Shown: positions 1-11,086, counted from the first letter of the stretch. The stretch is DNA of 64,000 bases from Pochonia chlamydosporia 170 (GCF_001653235.2 NC_035796.1:372001-436000), one strand, 5' to 3'. Notes: generated by a model not told the origin, from the letters alone. A program made the numbers and translations.

Positions 1-2
1 GT

Positions 3-425
3 CGGTACAAGTACCACCGCAATGTATGCTGGAAGCTCGATTTCCCATTCGCCATGGATCTGTATGCATCGCTATCATTTGAAGCGATGCGAAACACAAG
101 CCCTCCAATGATTGGAAAGCGACCCCTAAAGAGTTACATCTGCCGGCCGCCAGAGGAGTTGTACGATCTGGAAGCCGACCCAGAGGAAGTGCACAACCTT
201 GCGGGCTCGCCGGAACATGAAGGAGTGTTGAGGCAGATGCGCGAGGCAGTTGAGAAGTGGCAGATGGAGACAAAGGATCTGTGGTTGTGGAAGGATGGTG
301 TTGCAGTGCAGCGGTTCAAGGAATTCAACTACGAGAGAGATGGACTCAAGATTCCGGATCGGTTCGACTTTGACGTTGATAATCCGGGGCTGGGGCATGT
401 AGAAAAGAGCCTGAAACTGCACTGA
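3..425 (+). CDS. Sulfatase, C-terminal part (gene enters from the left edge)
   Basis: The reading frame is already open at the first bases of the window, so this is the 3' end of a longer gene. It encodes about 140 residues. The segment ELYDLEADPEEVHNLAG, followed by a long amphipathic stretch, is the typical C-terminal signature of sulfatases of the alkaline phosphatase superfamily (N-sulfoglucosamine sulfohydrolase/arylsulfatase-like). Family knowledge says these hydrolyse sulfate esters or sulfamates. The catalytic formylglycine motif (CxPxR) would lie upstream, outside the window, so activity cannot be judged. A methionine at 54 lies inside the conserved domain and is not a credible start. 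The gene is convergent with the HET gene on its right. Confidence 0.8.
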   Translation, partial: RYKYHRNVCWKLDFPFAMDLYASLSFEAMRNTSPPMIGKRPLKSYICRPPEELYDLEADPEEVHNLAGSPEHEGVLRQMREAVEKWQMETKDLWLWKDGVAVQRFKEFNYERDGLKIPDRFDFDVDNPGLGHVEKSLKLH

Positions 426-636
426 CGCAACTTAGTAGAGGTGGTATATTTCATAATGCAATAATTCTCACGCATGCATGTCAATTGTGCCATTTAAACA
501 TGCTAAATGCGTCACATATATCCCACCATTCTCGCCGCGGCCACACACTTCCCATCCAAGCCATAAACACAACCCAAACACCTTCATATTCCTCACCCAA
601 AACCCGAAAATAATTAAAGCCACTATCAAAAACACC

Positions 637-2556
637 CTACCGCAAGTAAAACCACTGCTCCTCCAATTCTCCCCCCTCCCACGCAGATATCGCCTCCCCA
701 TCCATCAACCCGCGCACATAACACTCCCCCTTGAACAGATACTCATCCCCATCCGGCCGAACCACATACGGCGTCGCACCGCCGAACAAGACGCATATCT
801 TATCACCGGGCTGTATCCCATGTGCTCCTAACCCCACGTAGCCTTGTTTCGTGGTGAATATTCTCCGCCAGGGCACAACGCACCATAACATGGTTTGATA
901 GCGGTGGTGTGCCTCCTCATCTATACCGACCTTGTCGAATGTGGACATGGCTAACTCGGCGGTTTGCTCGTCGTGCGCCCACGTCATTGTTTCGTGGATC
1001 CATTTCCGTGATGATTCGGGAATGGGGTCTGGCGTCGTATCTTCGTGGTATGCTTTTCTTGCAAGGAGTGCCAGTTCGAGAATTTTGCGTAAACATCCAC
1101 CCTGTTTGAGTGTCTCGTCATCCTGGTCCATCTTGTCGAGGAGGTGGTTCGCCAGATGGGCCGCAAAGTCGAGCAGGTGCGTCTTTTCAGCGGGCTTGTA
1201 CATCAGGATATGGGGATACATGGCCTGTCCTGCCGTGAGGGTCCATACAAGTGTGGTGATGAGGCTATGTGGTGTTGTGTGCTTGGATTGTATTACTGAT
1301 TTTTGGGCGTCGAGAAGGTTCCATGCTTGGGTGATGAGGTTTTCTGTGCTCTGGTTGACTATCCCGTCGGTTAGGGGGACGGTAGTACATTCGATTTCGT
1401 CGATGAGGATGCCCTTTAGCGGGAGGATGTCCCAGCGGAGTGAGGGCTTCGTAACGGGGTGTAGATTCTTGGACGCATGGAAGTCATAGTGCTCGAAGGG
1501 CTTGTAAGTCATGTCGCCGTGGAGATCCCACTCCCATCGTGGTGCCCATAATGGAAATACATCATCTTTGGCGAGTTGTGCAAAGGAGAGCAGTTTGAGG
1601 GAATCCATCTGCGATATCATGCGGGTTGCGAAATCAGCGAATACTTGTATAGGAGGCTTGCGATAATCTGGGATTATGGACGCGGCTTTCTCGCCGAATA
1701 AACCTAGGAGACCGTACACTTTGTCCCGTGGATCAGTTGCGCCATGCATCCTCGTCGCTTTAAGTATGTGGAGCCAGTCATGGTCGTCGCTGAAGTCGGG
1801 ATCATCGCAGTTTGACGACGAGAATAGTATCTCGGAGTGAATGTTTAGAGATACACCAGGGGCTTGGTATGAGCCGCTGTTGCTAGCGATCCAGTTGTAC
1901 GTGTGGTAGAAGTGCATCCAGGGGATGTGCTGCGTGCCCCAGAGGAGAGTGAGGTTGGAGGCGAGTCGGCACTCTTGGACGATCCATATCCGCTGGAAGT
2001 AGGGGAGGTTGAGCATCGCTTCAAGGTCCTTCCAACATGGATCATCGTGGGTTGGCAGCCCGCGCTGGGTGAGTTGGTCGTTGGACGGGAAGCGCAGGGA
2101 GCCGATGTGGTCGTTCCAGACGGCGTTGATGCGGTTGATGAGGGTTTTAGCGCCGGGGGATCTGTTGTCGGGGTCGTTTCCTAGCCAGATGAGGACTTTT
2201 TCCGCTTGCGAGTAGATGGTTCGCATAAGTTGGACTTGTTGCGTGCGTTCGTCGAGGTCAGTTTGGTTGATGCAAAGTTGGTCTACCCAGAGGGATCGGG
2301 GGGCGTTGGGAAGGCGTAGACGGCGGAGGGCTGAGTCGAGAGTTGAAGTTATGAGGAGTTTCTTGCCGTGGCATGTTAGGGGGTGTGTTTGGGAGGATTC
2401 TCCCCAGACGTAGCTGAGTGCTTCGTAGGGGGGGGAGGTGGTTGCGTCGTGGGTTTGGATGAGACATTGGAGGGTGTCGTTGGGTTGGCCGGGCTGGAGG
2501 AGGATGAGGCGGAAGGAGTTTTTGCTTTGTAGGTTTGTGTAGGTGAATGAGTCCAT
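637..2556 (-). CDS. HET-domain (heterokaryon incompatibility) protein
   Basis: A single uninterrupted frame of 639 residues starts at the ATG at 2556. The N-terminal 200 residues show the HET domain blocks in order: YEALSYVWG near residue 44, then SLWVDQLCINQTDLDER, then a segment ending in EKVLIWLGND. Further in, the segment around RDKVYGLLGLF is a common HET-protein block. Known HET-domain proteins trigger non-self recognition cell death after hyphal fusion, or act in fungal innate-immunity-like responses. The C-terminal 350 residues carry no motif I recognise, which is usual for this variable family. No NACHT, ankyrin or WD repeats are seen, so it is a HET-only architecture. It is divergent from the mitochondrial protein gene at 3419. 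Confidence 0.88.
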   Translation of the reverse strand: MDSFTYTNLQSKNSFRLILLQPGQPNDTLQCLIQTHDATTSPPYEALSYVWGESSQTHPLTCHGKKLLITSTLDSALRRLRLPNAPRSLWVDQLCINQTDLDERTQQVQLMRTIYSQAEKVLIWLGNDPDNRSPGAKTLINRINAVWNDHIGSLRFPSNDQLTQRGLPTHDDPCWKDLEAMLNLPYFQRIWIVQECRLASNLTLLWGTQHIPWMHFYHTYNWIASNSGSYQAPGVSLNIHSEILFSSSNCDDPDFSDDHDWLHILKATRMHGATDPRDKVYGLLGLFGEKAASIIPDYRKPPIQVFADFATRMISQMDSLKLLSFAQLAKDDVFPLWAPRWEWDLHGDMTYKPFEHYDFHASKNLHPVTKPSLRWDILPLKGILIDEIECTTVPLTDGIVNQSTENLITQAWNLLDAQKSVIQSKHTTPHSLITTLVWTLTAGQAMYPHILMYKPAEKTHLLDFAAHLANHLLDKMDQDDETLKQGGCLRKILELALLARKAYHEDTTPDPIPESSRKWIHETMTWAHDEQTAELAMSTFDKVGIDEEAHHRYQTMLWCVVPWRRIFTTKQGYVGLGAHGIQPGDKICVLFGGATPYVVRPDGDEYLFKGECYVRGLMDGEAISAWEGGELEEQWFYLR

Positions 2557-3418
2557 TCTGGGGGGTGTAGAGATGTGGTGAGATTTGGTGATGGTGTTGA
2601 GGTGTTAAGTTGCGGGGACCATAACGACAAAGTTGCATGGGTGTTGCTGGAGCTTAATCTTAGTGTGGTGTCAGGTGAAGCGTCGGTTTGGCAAGGTGCA
2701 ACGCATTCTAGGAGATGCTTTGCCTTGCTGGGATACATAGTGGTGTTGGTGTTGATGTGTCATGATATTTACGGATGAGGAGACCAATGCTACAGAGGCA
2801 GGAAGGGTATTCAAGTTTGTTTACCATATCATTGCGGCTTGGCGTAATTATAGTAAGTACAGCTGTACTAGGTTCAAATTCACCACTTCCTCCTGCAACA
2901 ATTCAGATATTCATGGATAATAAGCTCAACCCGTTCCTGGCTGAAAGTGAATGCCAAACTGGTGGCCGTGGGCAGCCATCACAACAGCCTGGCCAATTGA
3001 ATGTCCAAAGCAATCCGGCAGATACATATTGTAATATATCACAAAGTGTCCGATTAATTAAAAACGAGTCTAAACTTATCCATTTCCTAATTCGAATCTA
3101 CACCCCTGTCCTCTGTTCCGCCAAGCCTCAGCCGTTGAATATTCCAAACATTGAATCTTGTCCCCGCCGACGTCATCGACTCAACTTTGAACCGGAGCTT
3201 TGCATCCGCATCCCAAAACGGCCACAATCACACCAAACCTGCTTTCATGCTACTGCAAGCCATTGCAAACTGTATGTCATGCCATAGTCATAGCTTGGCC
3301 TCGGTTAAAAAATTCCAAAGCTACAGACAAGCTTTAAATAGCCCATTGAGCCCTGTGCCTGGCCGTTTCCTCCACCCATCACAATCTCATCTCATCAGCG
3401 TTGTAATCTACTCCCAAG
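2557..3418. other. Divergent intergenic region, HET gene / mitochondrial protein gene
   Basis: This 862-bp stretch separates two divergent genes. The only element I would name is a TATA-like TTTAAATA at about 3333-3340, some 80 bp before the start at 3419. A 170-codon open frame at 2775 has no family features and is not annotated. Confidence 0.5.
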
Positions 3419-4648
3419 ATGCTTTCACGACAATTGCCCCGGCTCGTTACTAGACGGGCACGATTTCCTCAGTCCAGTCGCCAGCTTCGCTACCAATCTA
3501 CCTCGACTGCTTCTGGCAGTAGCTCCAACTTTGCGACCGGCGTTCTCGGAGGCGTGGTGGGAGCAACTCTCGCGTATGGCGTATACTCATTCACGCCAGC
3601 TGGTCGCACTGCATCCAAGCTCAACAAAGCTGCTGCTGAAGCTAATAAAAAGTATGACGCGGCTGCTAAATCCTTGCAGAAGAATACGCCCACCGCGGAT
3701 CAGGCTGTCGATTCTATCAAGCAATTCGCCTATTCTTACGCGGCATGGATCCCCGGCGGAAGGGGCTACGTCGACGCCGCGTTTAAGGACTGGGAGACTG
3801 TGCGCGATAGCCACAAGGATGAGGTGGATGCTATTGTTAGCGATACCTATAAGAAGCTGGGTGATGTTTCCAAGGCAGGCTTGAGTTTGGAGACGGCATC
3901 CCGGGCAGTCGACGTCCTGGCGGAGATGTCAAGACGGATTGCGGAACTATCGGGAGATGCTCTCTCTGATATTCTGGATAATCATCCCAAGGTTAAGGAA
4001 AAGTTTGGCGGAAGCATAGACCAGCTCAAGTCCATGGCGGAGAACTACGGACCCGAAGCAAAGAAACAGGTTGACCAGACGTGGAGTCAGGTTAGGGATA
4101 TTTTCTCAGGCGGCTTCTCGGAAGAGAACCTCAACAAGGCGAGAAAACTGGTGGAAGAAAAAGTACAGCAAGTGAAGAGCCTAGGCGATGAAACATGGCA
4201 AAAAGGCATTGAAGCGGCGAAACCGTATCTCGACAAGAACCCCAAGATCAAGGAACTCGTTGAGAAGAACGCGGATGCCTTGAAGCAGGGCAACGTGTCT
4301 CAGCTATTTGAGAAGCTGGGCTCAGCAGAAAAGTCTGGCAACGCGGACGACGTGCAAAAGTATGTGCAGGGGGCGGTGGACAAGGTCAAGTCGAGGGCTG
4401 AGGATGTGGCGGAGGGTTCGGGGCTAGAAAAGTACTTTGATATGATTCCCCAGGGTGGTGAGGTTTTGGAGAAGTTGAGAAATATTGGGCAGATTGCGGA
4501 GAAGCATAGGGATGAGGGGGAGCAGCTGCTCAAGGAGACGGTGGAGGATTTGAAGAAGGTGTTGGAGAAGAAGGGGGAGAGGGCGGAGGAGATTGTGAGG
4601 GAGGCTAGGAAGACGGCTGAGCGGGAGGCAAAGAAGAAGACGGAGTGA
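3419..4648 (+). CDS. Mitochondrial LEA-like helical membrane protein
   Basis: A single-exon frame of 409 residues. The N-terminus is rich in Arg, Ser and Gln and lacks acidic residues (RQLPRLVTRRARF, then RQLRYQSTS), as expected of a mitochondrial presequence. It is followed by one hydrophobic, glycine-rich segment around residues 39-58 (ATGVLGGVVGATLAYGVYSF). The remaining 340 residues are highly charged, Lys/Glu/Ala-rich and predicted largely helical, with repeated YxxK/VKxL patterns resembling late-embryogenesis-abundant or apolipoprotein-like proteins. I infer an inner-membrane-anchored helical protein facing an aqueous compartment. Conserved single-copy proteins of this shape occur widely in Sordariomycetes. 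The biochemical function is not known to me. The C-terminus is almost purely Lys/Glu/Arg. Confidence 0.75.
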   Translation: MLSRQLPRLVTRRARFPQSSRQLRYQSTSTASGSSSNFATGVLGGVVGATLAYGVYSFTPAGRTASKLNKAAAEANKKYDAAAKSLQKNTPTADQAVDSIKQFAYSYAAWIPGGRGYVDAAFKDWETVRDSHKDEVDAIVSDTYKKLGDVSKAGLSLETASRAVDVLAEMSRRIAELSGDALSDILDNHPKVKEKFGGSIDQLKSMAENYGPEAKKQVDQTWSQVRDIFSGGFSEENLNKARKLVEEKVQQVKSLGDETWQKGIEAAKPYLDKNPKIKELVEKNADALKQGNVSQLFEKLGSAEKSGNADDVQKYVQGAVDKVKSRAEDVAEGSGLEKYFDMIPQGGEVLEKLRNIGQIAEKHRDEGEQLLKETVEDLKKVLEKKGERAEEIVREARKTAEREAKKKTE

Positions 4649-5210
4649 GTGTTTGTGAGATTCTGGTGTTGATATTACCCTGTAGTTGGGGGTCGGCAGA
4701 CCTTTAGTGAGGAGAATTAGAGGAAGTCATATGGCATATCGAATACATTAATTGCAAATTGTACCCAATATCTGCAAACTGGAACGAGCTATGTGAGGAG
4801 CGGTCATACCATCATATTTGTGACGTTTGGATGTTTGTGGAATTGGATGAGGTCAAAATCGGGGGTGACGTCGGGTTGAGTCCAGCACACCTGTGCCGCA
4901 TACCTCAACGCCCCTTTCAATTTGTAAAGAAAAGGTATAAACAGAGTTTAGTGTCCTATTTGCCCCGATGATTTCAGAGCGTGAAAGTAGAACCAGCTGA
5001 GCAGCTCGTGAGCAGACCTGTCGCACATCCTTCTACATATCCTTCCATGCACACATGTAAAAGCACAGTAATGACGCATGATCCGACAGAACGCACCCAC
5101 CGGCAAAATGACTAATCTGATGAGATAATTCCCGGGGCTATTCCACGAAGAGAACATCTCATACGCATCGGTCGTTGCTGCTCGCCCGGCCCGAGAAATA
5201 CTAACGCCCC
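4649..5210. other. Intergenic, no gene seen
   Basis: 3' flank of the mitochondrial protein gene and distal upstream region of the MFS transporter. Short open frames on both strands show no domain features. Confidence 0.5.
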
Positions 5211-5320
5211 ATTGGTTCATTCAACGGTCCAACAAACACCTTCGGGCCCGAAGCCAAATCCGCCATTCTGATTGGTTAAGCCAGCAGAGCAATTGGTGTA
5301 AGTCCATCATCATAAATAGT
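5211..5320 (+). promoter_or_regulatory. Promoter of the MFS transporter: three ATTGG boxes and a TATA-like element
   Basis: ATTGG (reverse CCAAT) occurs at 5211, 5271 and 5292. An AT-rich CATAAATAGTATATATT follows at 5311, about 85 bp before the start codon at 5399. The spacing fits a CCAAT-binding-complex-dependent fungal promoter. Assignment is by motif and position only. Confidence 0.4.
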
Positions 5321-5398
5321 ATATATTACCTTTTACCAAATCACTCTACAAGTAAACATAAAAACATCTACATAACTCCATTCATATATCATTCCAAA

Positions 5399-6904
5399 AT
5401 GGCGGAACAACCACCAAACACGCCTCAAGCAGACCTCGAATCCGCCCAACCCCCAACCAAAGAACCGGATCCTAACCTCATAACCTTCCCACCCTCCGAC
5501 CCCGAACACCCGCGTAACTGGCCGCAATCAACGAAATGGAAAACAACATGGACCGTATCCCTCTTCGTCTTCATCTCCCCCATATCCAGCGCAATGATCG
5601 CCCCCGCCCTAGAAGACCTCGGCCGCAGTCTCAACATGCACGGCAACGTGGAGGTCTATCTATCCATGGCCATCTTCATCTTAGCATACGCCGTGGGACC
5701 CATCTTCTTTGGCCCTGCGTCCGAACTCTACGGCCGTGTGAGGATACTGCAAATTACGAATTTGTGGTACTTGGCGTGGAATTTGGGCTGCGGCTTCGCA
5801 ACGACGAAGGCGGAGTTGTTTGTTTTCCGGTTCCTGGCTGGTATAGGCGGTAGTGCGCCTTTGGCTGTTGGCGGCGGTGCAGTGAGGTGAGCCGTCACTT
5901 CTAGAAATCATGAGATATACTGACGGGATAGTGATATGTGGAGTCCTGATGAGCGTGGGAAAGCAATGGGCATGTATACCATGGGTCCGATGCTGGGTCC
6001 TGTCATTGGCCCTATTGCTGGTGCGTTTATAGCCCAGTATTCTACGTGGCGATGGGTATTTTACTCGACTAGTATTGCTGCTGGTGTTGTGCAGGTTATT
6101 GGTTTTGTGTGGCTGAAGGAATCGCACCCTGCTACGATTTTGCGCTGGAGGAGGAACCGTCTTGTGAAAGAGACGGGGAATGAAGACCTTCATACTGGTG
6201 CGGAGGAGGAGAGTATTGCAAAAACGTTATTACATGCGGTGCAGAGGCCGGTACGCATGTTTACCACACAGCCCATCGTTGCTTGTATCGCCATCTACAT
6301 GGCATACCTATTCGGCACGCTGTACCTCATGTTCGCGACCTTTCCTACCATATGGACAAAAGTCTATGGTGAGTCCCAAGGAATAGGAGGGTTAAACTAC
6401 CTCTCCATAGCAATTGGCAGCTTCATCGGTATACTGTTGCAGCTCAAAATGGTGGACCGCATCTACCGCACCCTAAAAACGAAGAACAACGGCATCGGGT
6501 GTCCCGAGTTCCGCATGCCAAGCATGGCATTCGGCTCCGTTGTACTGACAATCGGATTATTCTGGTACGGATGGAGCATAGGACACGCGCACTGGATCAT
6601 GCCCAACATTGGAGCCTTGATAGTCAGCGTCGGCGTGATTTGCTGCCTGCAGGGAATGCAGATGTACATTGTGGATTGCTACCAGACCTACGCGGCGAGT
6701 GCGATGGCTGCGTGTGCGGTACTCAGGAGTCTCGCGGGCTTTGGGTTTCCTCTTTTTGCGCCGTATTTGTATGAGGAGCTGGGTTATGGCTGGGGGACGA
6801 GTGTTTTGGCGTTTGTGAGTATTGCGGTTGGATGGGTTGCTCCGGTTGTGTTTTGGGTTTGGGGGCCGAGGTTGAGGGCTGTGTCTAGGTTTGCGTCGGG
6901 GTGA
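5399..6904 (+). CDS. MFS transporter, DHA1 (drug:H+ antiporter / polyamine-type) family
   Basis: Two exons, 5399-5886 and 5932-6904, joined across a 45-bp GTGAGC...TAG intron, give 486 residues. The splice restores the family sequence GGAVSDMWSPDERGKAMG. The soluble N-terminus ends in DPEHPRNWPQSTKW, typical of DHA1 carriers of the TPO/FLU1 type. Helix pairs follow, with FFGPASELYGRVRIL (the loop 2-3 motif) and GPMLGPVIGPIAGAFIAQY (the antiporter motif C region). The central loop begins at about residue 240. Such carriers expel drugs or small organic molecules, or move polyamines, at the plasma membrane in exchange for protons; the substrate cannot be told here. It is convergent with the CorA-like gene. 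At 486 residues it is at the short end for the family. Confidence 0.88.
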
Positions 6905-7439
6905 TGTGTGTTGTTTGAGTCCTAGGGCTTGTAAGGAGTAGGTGGAAGAATTCGGTGCACATTAGATGGTGAGAGTGTAGGACTGTTGTGTTTTGTAGGT
7001 TGGGCGGTATGTGTCGGGATGCTGGTGGGTGTTGCGGTTGCAACATTATGGCATAGACGTGTTTGTATAATGTATTTAGACGACATCGCAACTCAAGTGA
7101 AGATGATGAATAATTTGTCAAGTACCCAGTGATATCAATATTCGCTCATATGTGCTTCTCAGTGAAGAAAGTGCCAGCCCACTTTGTATGCTGGGAATTT
7201 GCTTCAACATTCCCGGTTTCATACATCTACAGTGGGGGGTCAGAAGTATTTAAACAAGGAAAGGTATTGCATATCGTGTTGTGGGCTGAGGCATATTGAG
7301 CTGTGTTAGTGTATACTTGGATATGTTCAAATACCTTTGACCACAGACTGTAATTGTAGTGCTTAAGCAACTCTATGAACTTTTGCTGTCACCACACCTT
7401 CTGGATGACAGCCATCAGCGTCTGATGCGGCATGGCTAT
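6905..7439. other. Convergent intergenic region carrying repeat copy 1
   Basis: Shared 3' region of the MFS transporter and the CorA-like gene. The only notable content is the 115-bp repeat at 7238-7352. Confidence 0.5.
7238..7352 (+). repeat. 115-bp direct repeat, copy 1
   Basis: Aligns without gaps to 10972-11086, with about 10 differences by eye over 115 bp (about 91% identity), in the same orientation. The longest identical core includes TGAGGCATATTGAGCTGTG and continues through GTGTATACTTGG. It lies just beyond the 3' end of the CorA-like gene and contains no coding frame. It has no obvious terminal inverted repeats or target-site duplication. Confidence 0.9.
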
Positions 7440-10219
7440 TTATGTCGCCAGCACAATTGCTTGCCGCGCATATGTATTAACGCCTTCCTTTGCCAAATCC
7501 TCATCGTCAACTGTATCCAAAGTCCACTGTGCGGGAAATATCCATTTGATCCATTCACCACCCCATAGTATTACCGCCAAGCCCCAATCTGAAATCTCGT
7601 CAGACCAATTCCAACATGCCGCCATTCCAAGGAGAGAAATTGGAATAGATATGAAGCAGGGGACCAGCACCGCAACCTCGGGCCATCGCGTGACGATAAA
7701 GTACAGGGCCACTCCTATGATACCAAGCCAGAGGCCACCCATGGCGAGGAAAAGGAGAAACATAATGGGCAAAACAACCATGGAGAGTAAACTCATGACT
7801 GCTGTGAAAAAGAAGATAAACTTGGCGATTGCACGGTTGCCCACTGTGTTTAGACGCCTGGATGCAGTTCCCGCACCAGGGGGAGAAAACCGGTTGAGGA
7901 TTGTGGCACGAAAGTGCAGAAGAACAATGCGGAAAGACGGCGATCGTATTGATACTCGGATCAGATACGTCGTCAATGCCACGACTGATAGCGCGAGTCC
8001 CCAAGTCCAGATCCGCGGCGGCGCGGAAGTGAGTTCAAATACTTGCATGGAAAAGATGGAAGTAATGAAGGATACAGGAATAAAGAAGAATGCCAGCTCG
8101 GTAAGCTTGTTAATGCCTGAAGTTTGTTCAATTACTGTCGACGATTGTGCAAGTGTCATGGAGGAGACTAGCAAATTCATCGTCTGTTCGCTGCGACGCT
8201 GCAAGTCTTGCACTTCTGCATTCAATTCCACAATCTCCTGATGGTCATGCTGTGGCACTTTGAGGATCATGAAAGACTTTTGCAGATGATTAACCCAGTC
8301 GCACAGCTCTTGCAAGGTAGACCGCATCCACGTGAGATTCTGCCGCGTAGAGTTGCCAATAGATTCCACCAACTGCTCGTACAGTGTTGCCGTTAGGTCG
8401 TTATCCAAATGATCCAACTCTAGGCGCATCTCTGCCAGGAGTTGCCAAAAGTCGTCAAGAACAAGCTGGTGAAGAATTGAGGGAATAAGCGATTCATCTT
8501 GCAACATGGCTTGCGTGGGAGTATTGGAGAGAAGACGTTCGGCCAACTTCGAAGTTGATAGGGCATACTTTCGAGCGAAGTCGCGATCTCGTGAATGGGA
8601 TTTGGGGTTCTTATACTCGGCTCGCAGCTCATTTTCGTAGTCTTGGTCGTACTCATCGTCACTGGTATAATCAGACTCGGACTCGGATTCTGACTCGGTA
8701 CTCACGCCATGTTCTTCGTCATTTCCTTCGCTGTGGTGGAAATCCTTGAGCCCAAACTTTTTGTTCTGTTTTCTCCTCTGAGCCAAGTCCTCCTTTCGCT
8801 TTTTCTTAATATCCTTTTTCGGGGTTAGAGGTGGAGGCGGATCGAGAAAGGTCTCTTCCACCTCGGCAGTACGCCAAAGCTCATCGTCAGAGTACGATTC
8901 AATTTCCATCGGCCTCGGCATGAAGGTAAGGGAAGGTGTTGTTTCGTTTGTGAGGCTATTCGTCATACATCGCGGAGGATCAAAAACAACGATATCTGAA
9001 CAAGTGGTTTAGCAAAGTTGAGCTCCATACTGACATGTAGATACGAACCTATTCTCTGGCCGTGTTCATCTTTTCCTGACCAGAAGCTAGTGCCTTCCGG
9101 AGCCACGACTCTCAAGTCTCTGTTCTTCCACGCCGTGACATTTTTGGGAAGACCATCAAAAGTACTGTAGGCACGGTATATATTGGACGCTTTGGCCCTC
9201 GTTTGCAGTTTATCCCCCTCCATGCTCTTCTTGGATCTCTTGACTGCCATAGCGTGCCTGATGAGCCTGCGTCGCGTCATGAAGAATCCATATTTGTCCA
9301 AGAATACATCTCTTTCGACAAGCCATCTTCCATCGCCTATTCTGTACTCAATTTCGTCTTCATTGAACCCTTTCTTCCCGAGATAGTGCATCAAGCCGAG
9401 CCGAGCCCACCTGACATGTCCCCAACCTCGGCCTCTGGTTCGATTTGGGGAGTTCCATTGCGTCCGTTGACCAATACCCGGCAGTGACCGATGACGAAAT
9501 CGAGTCTCACGCTCTGCCCAGTTCATCCAAACTGCGTTTGACACTTTAAGTTGACTGTCGCTTGCAGCATAACCAGAGTTGGTCAGATGGTCGAACCAAA
9601 ATTCCGCATCAATAGAATAGAGTTGTCCCAAAGCGCCCATGACGAACCGGCTCAAGTCATCTACCAACAGGACTCTGACAGCACATTCTTTCGGCCTTGA
9701 TTGCAAAGCGGCACACAGTTCAGCCTTTTCCGTGACTGCTGTTTTCCGAGGAGTCGATTCGTCGTTGATATAGTCTAAAATTGTGATTGTACTGCACTTG
9801 AGTCCTTCATGCTTCTCGCGCCTGGTTACACTCAGCCAACGTGGATCCCATCGAGCACGGTTTTCCAAGTTATTCATGTAAATTTCGGCGAGTGTCTCGA
9901 GCCAGTGCGACAGGTCTGGCAGCAGCTGCGGCTTGATCTCTGCTGTACCATGAAGGCCATGGCTGCGCTGTCTGGTCTCGTGGGCTTCTGCTTTGATCCT
10001 TCGTGCGGTGTCTGTATTGGTTCTCGTCTTGCTCGCTGGCGGGCCAATATTGGCCTGATCGGGCGACCATGTCGAAGCTTGTGTAAGATTACTGGCATCT
10101 TCGAGCGAGTTGCGTGGGACATTATAGTCTGGGTTCCAGCGCTGCGACTGTGGCCAGTCCAAAGCGTAGGTGTCCTGCGAGTCGGTTTGGTTCACAGATG
10201 CCCGGGATCTTCGAGGCAT
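7440..10219 (-). CDS. CorA-like Mg2+ transporter family membrane protein
   Basis: Two exons on the minus strand, 10219-9049 and 8995-7440, with a 53-bp intron, give 908 residues. The splice reads HGQRI-DIVVFDPPRC. The first 400 residues are cytosolic and resemble the N-terminal part of fungal CorA-like proteins. A Glu/Ser-rich acidic stretch with many SESE/DDEYD repeats lies near residue 450. A long helical stalk with coiled-coil character ends in the membrane module LAFFFIPVSFITSIFSMQVF. In true CorA channels this helix ends in GMN; here the triplet is SMQ. Additional hydrophobic segments follow (VMSLLSMVVLPIMFLLFL and GGLWLGIIGVALYFIV), more than the two of canonical CorA. The protein is probably a metal-channel relative, but ion selectivity is doubtful. 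It is bracketed by 115-bp direct repeats and divergent from the kinase gene. Confidence 0.85.
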
Positions 10220-10971
10220 CGTCGGGTGCAGTTGCGATGTTTAGAAGTCCAAATATGTGTAAATGGGGCAGGAATTGCTTCCTTCCCTCCTCGTGATACG
10301 GAGGTTCGCAAAAAGTCGGTGACATTATCGAGAATTGCTTTGAAGACCCGAAAGGAAACCAGCTCTTTCGACCCCATGTTCGTGTGCCGGGGCTAGATCC
10401 AAGCCTAACTGCTGATGGACCATGGGTCCCTGAATTATGCAAGCCTCATTCGCAGCTGAGACGATGACTGCATACATTAGTGAAATTGTCTAATCTTACA
10501 AACACTGAAAAATGGCAAGCTTTGTACCGTCGTCCATCCTCACCACATAGTGCATGTGTCGCGGAAACAGTTGGACTTTGATCTACAGATGAGTTAATAT
10601 ATCTGGCAGACCCATTTATGTTTTCTTACCAAATATCGCAGAGCAGTCTTTCCTGGTTGGTGGAAGCCTTTGCCAAGATGTCAAGGTCTTGCTGTAGGGT
10701 CCACCAAGATCCACCGACCGACGCAGAAAAATTGAATTGAAGAAGCCTCATGTCCAGGGCAGTACGTCGTCGATTTGATCTTCAAGAGAGGTGGCAGTGG
10801 TGTCGAAACCATCGTCAGGGATGGAAACTGCTCTAAGTGCTGAATGATGATTGATGGTGATGGTGACAGTTGAAGGGCTGGCGTTGTGACATTTGATGCC
10901 GAACGTGACATGGAAGGAAGGAGCGGTTGGGTGCTGTATGTAGGTACCTGCCCAGATACCTCAAGTACCTA

Positions 10972-11086
10972 GGTCAGAAGTATTTGAACAGGGAAAGGTA
11001 TCGCATATCTCGTTGTGTGCTGAGGCATATTGAGCTGTGTTAGTGTATACTTGGTTATGTTTAAATACATTAGACCACAGACTGTA
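10972..11086 (+). repeat. 115-bp direct repeat, copy 2
   Basis: Second copy of the sequence at 7238-7352: same length, same orientation, about 91% identical. It sits upstream of the CorA-like gene and is embedded between two runs of palindromic TAGGTACC/CCTAGG motifs (10941-10975 and 11085-11116), which copy 1 lacks. Confidence 0.9.

Noticed and set aside
478..1489. Plus-strand open frames of 117 and 185 codons
   Set aside because: They lie antisense to the HET-domain gene, whose frame has clear family motifs; they show no domains of their own.
2775..3287. 170-codon plus-strand frame
   Set aside because: Composition is irregular, no motif is seen, and it lies in the divergent promoter region. 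It is probably a chance opening.
10122..10442. Minus-strand frames upstream of the CorA-like gene as possible first exon
   Set aside because: Every GT donor I found in the frame from 10377 is in the wrong phase for the only nearby AG acceptor, so no consistent junction exists.
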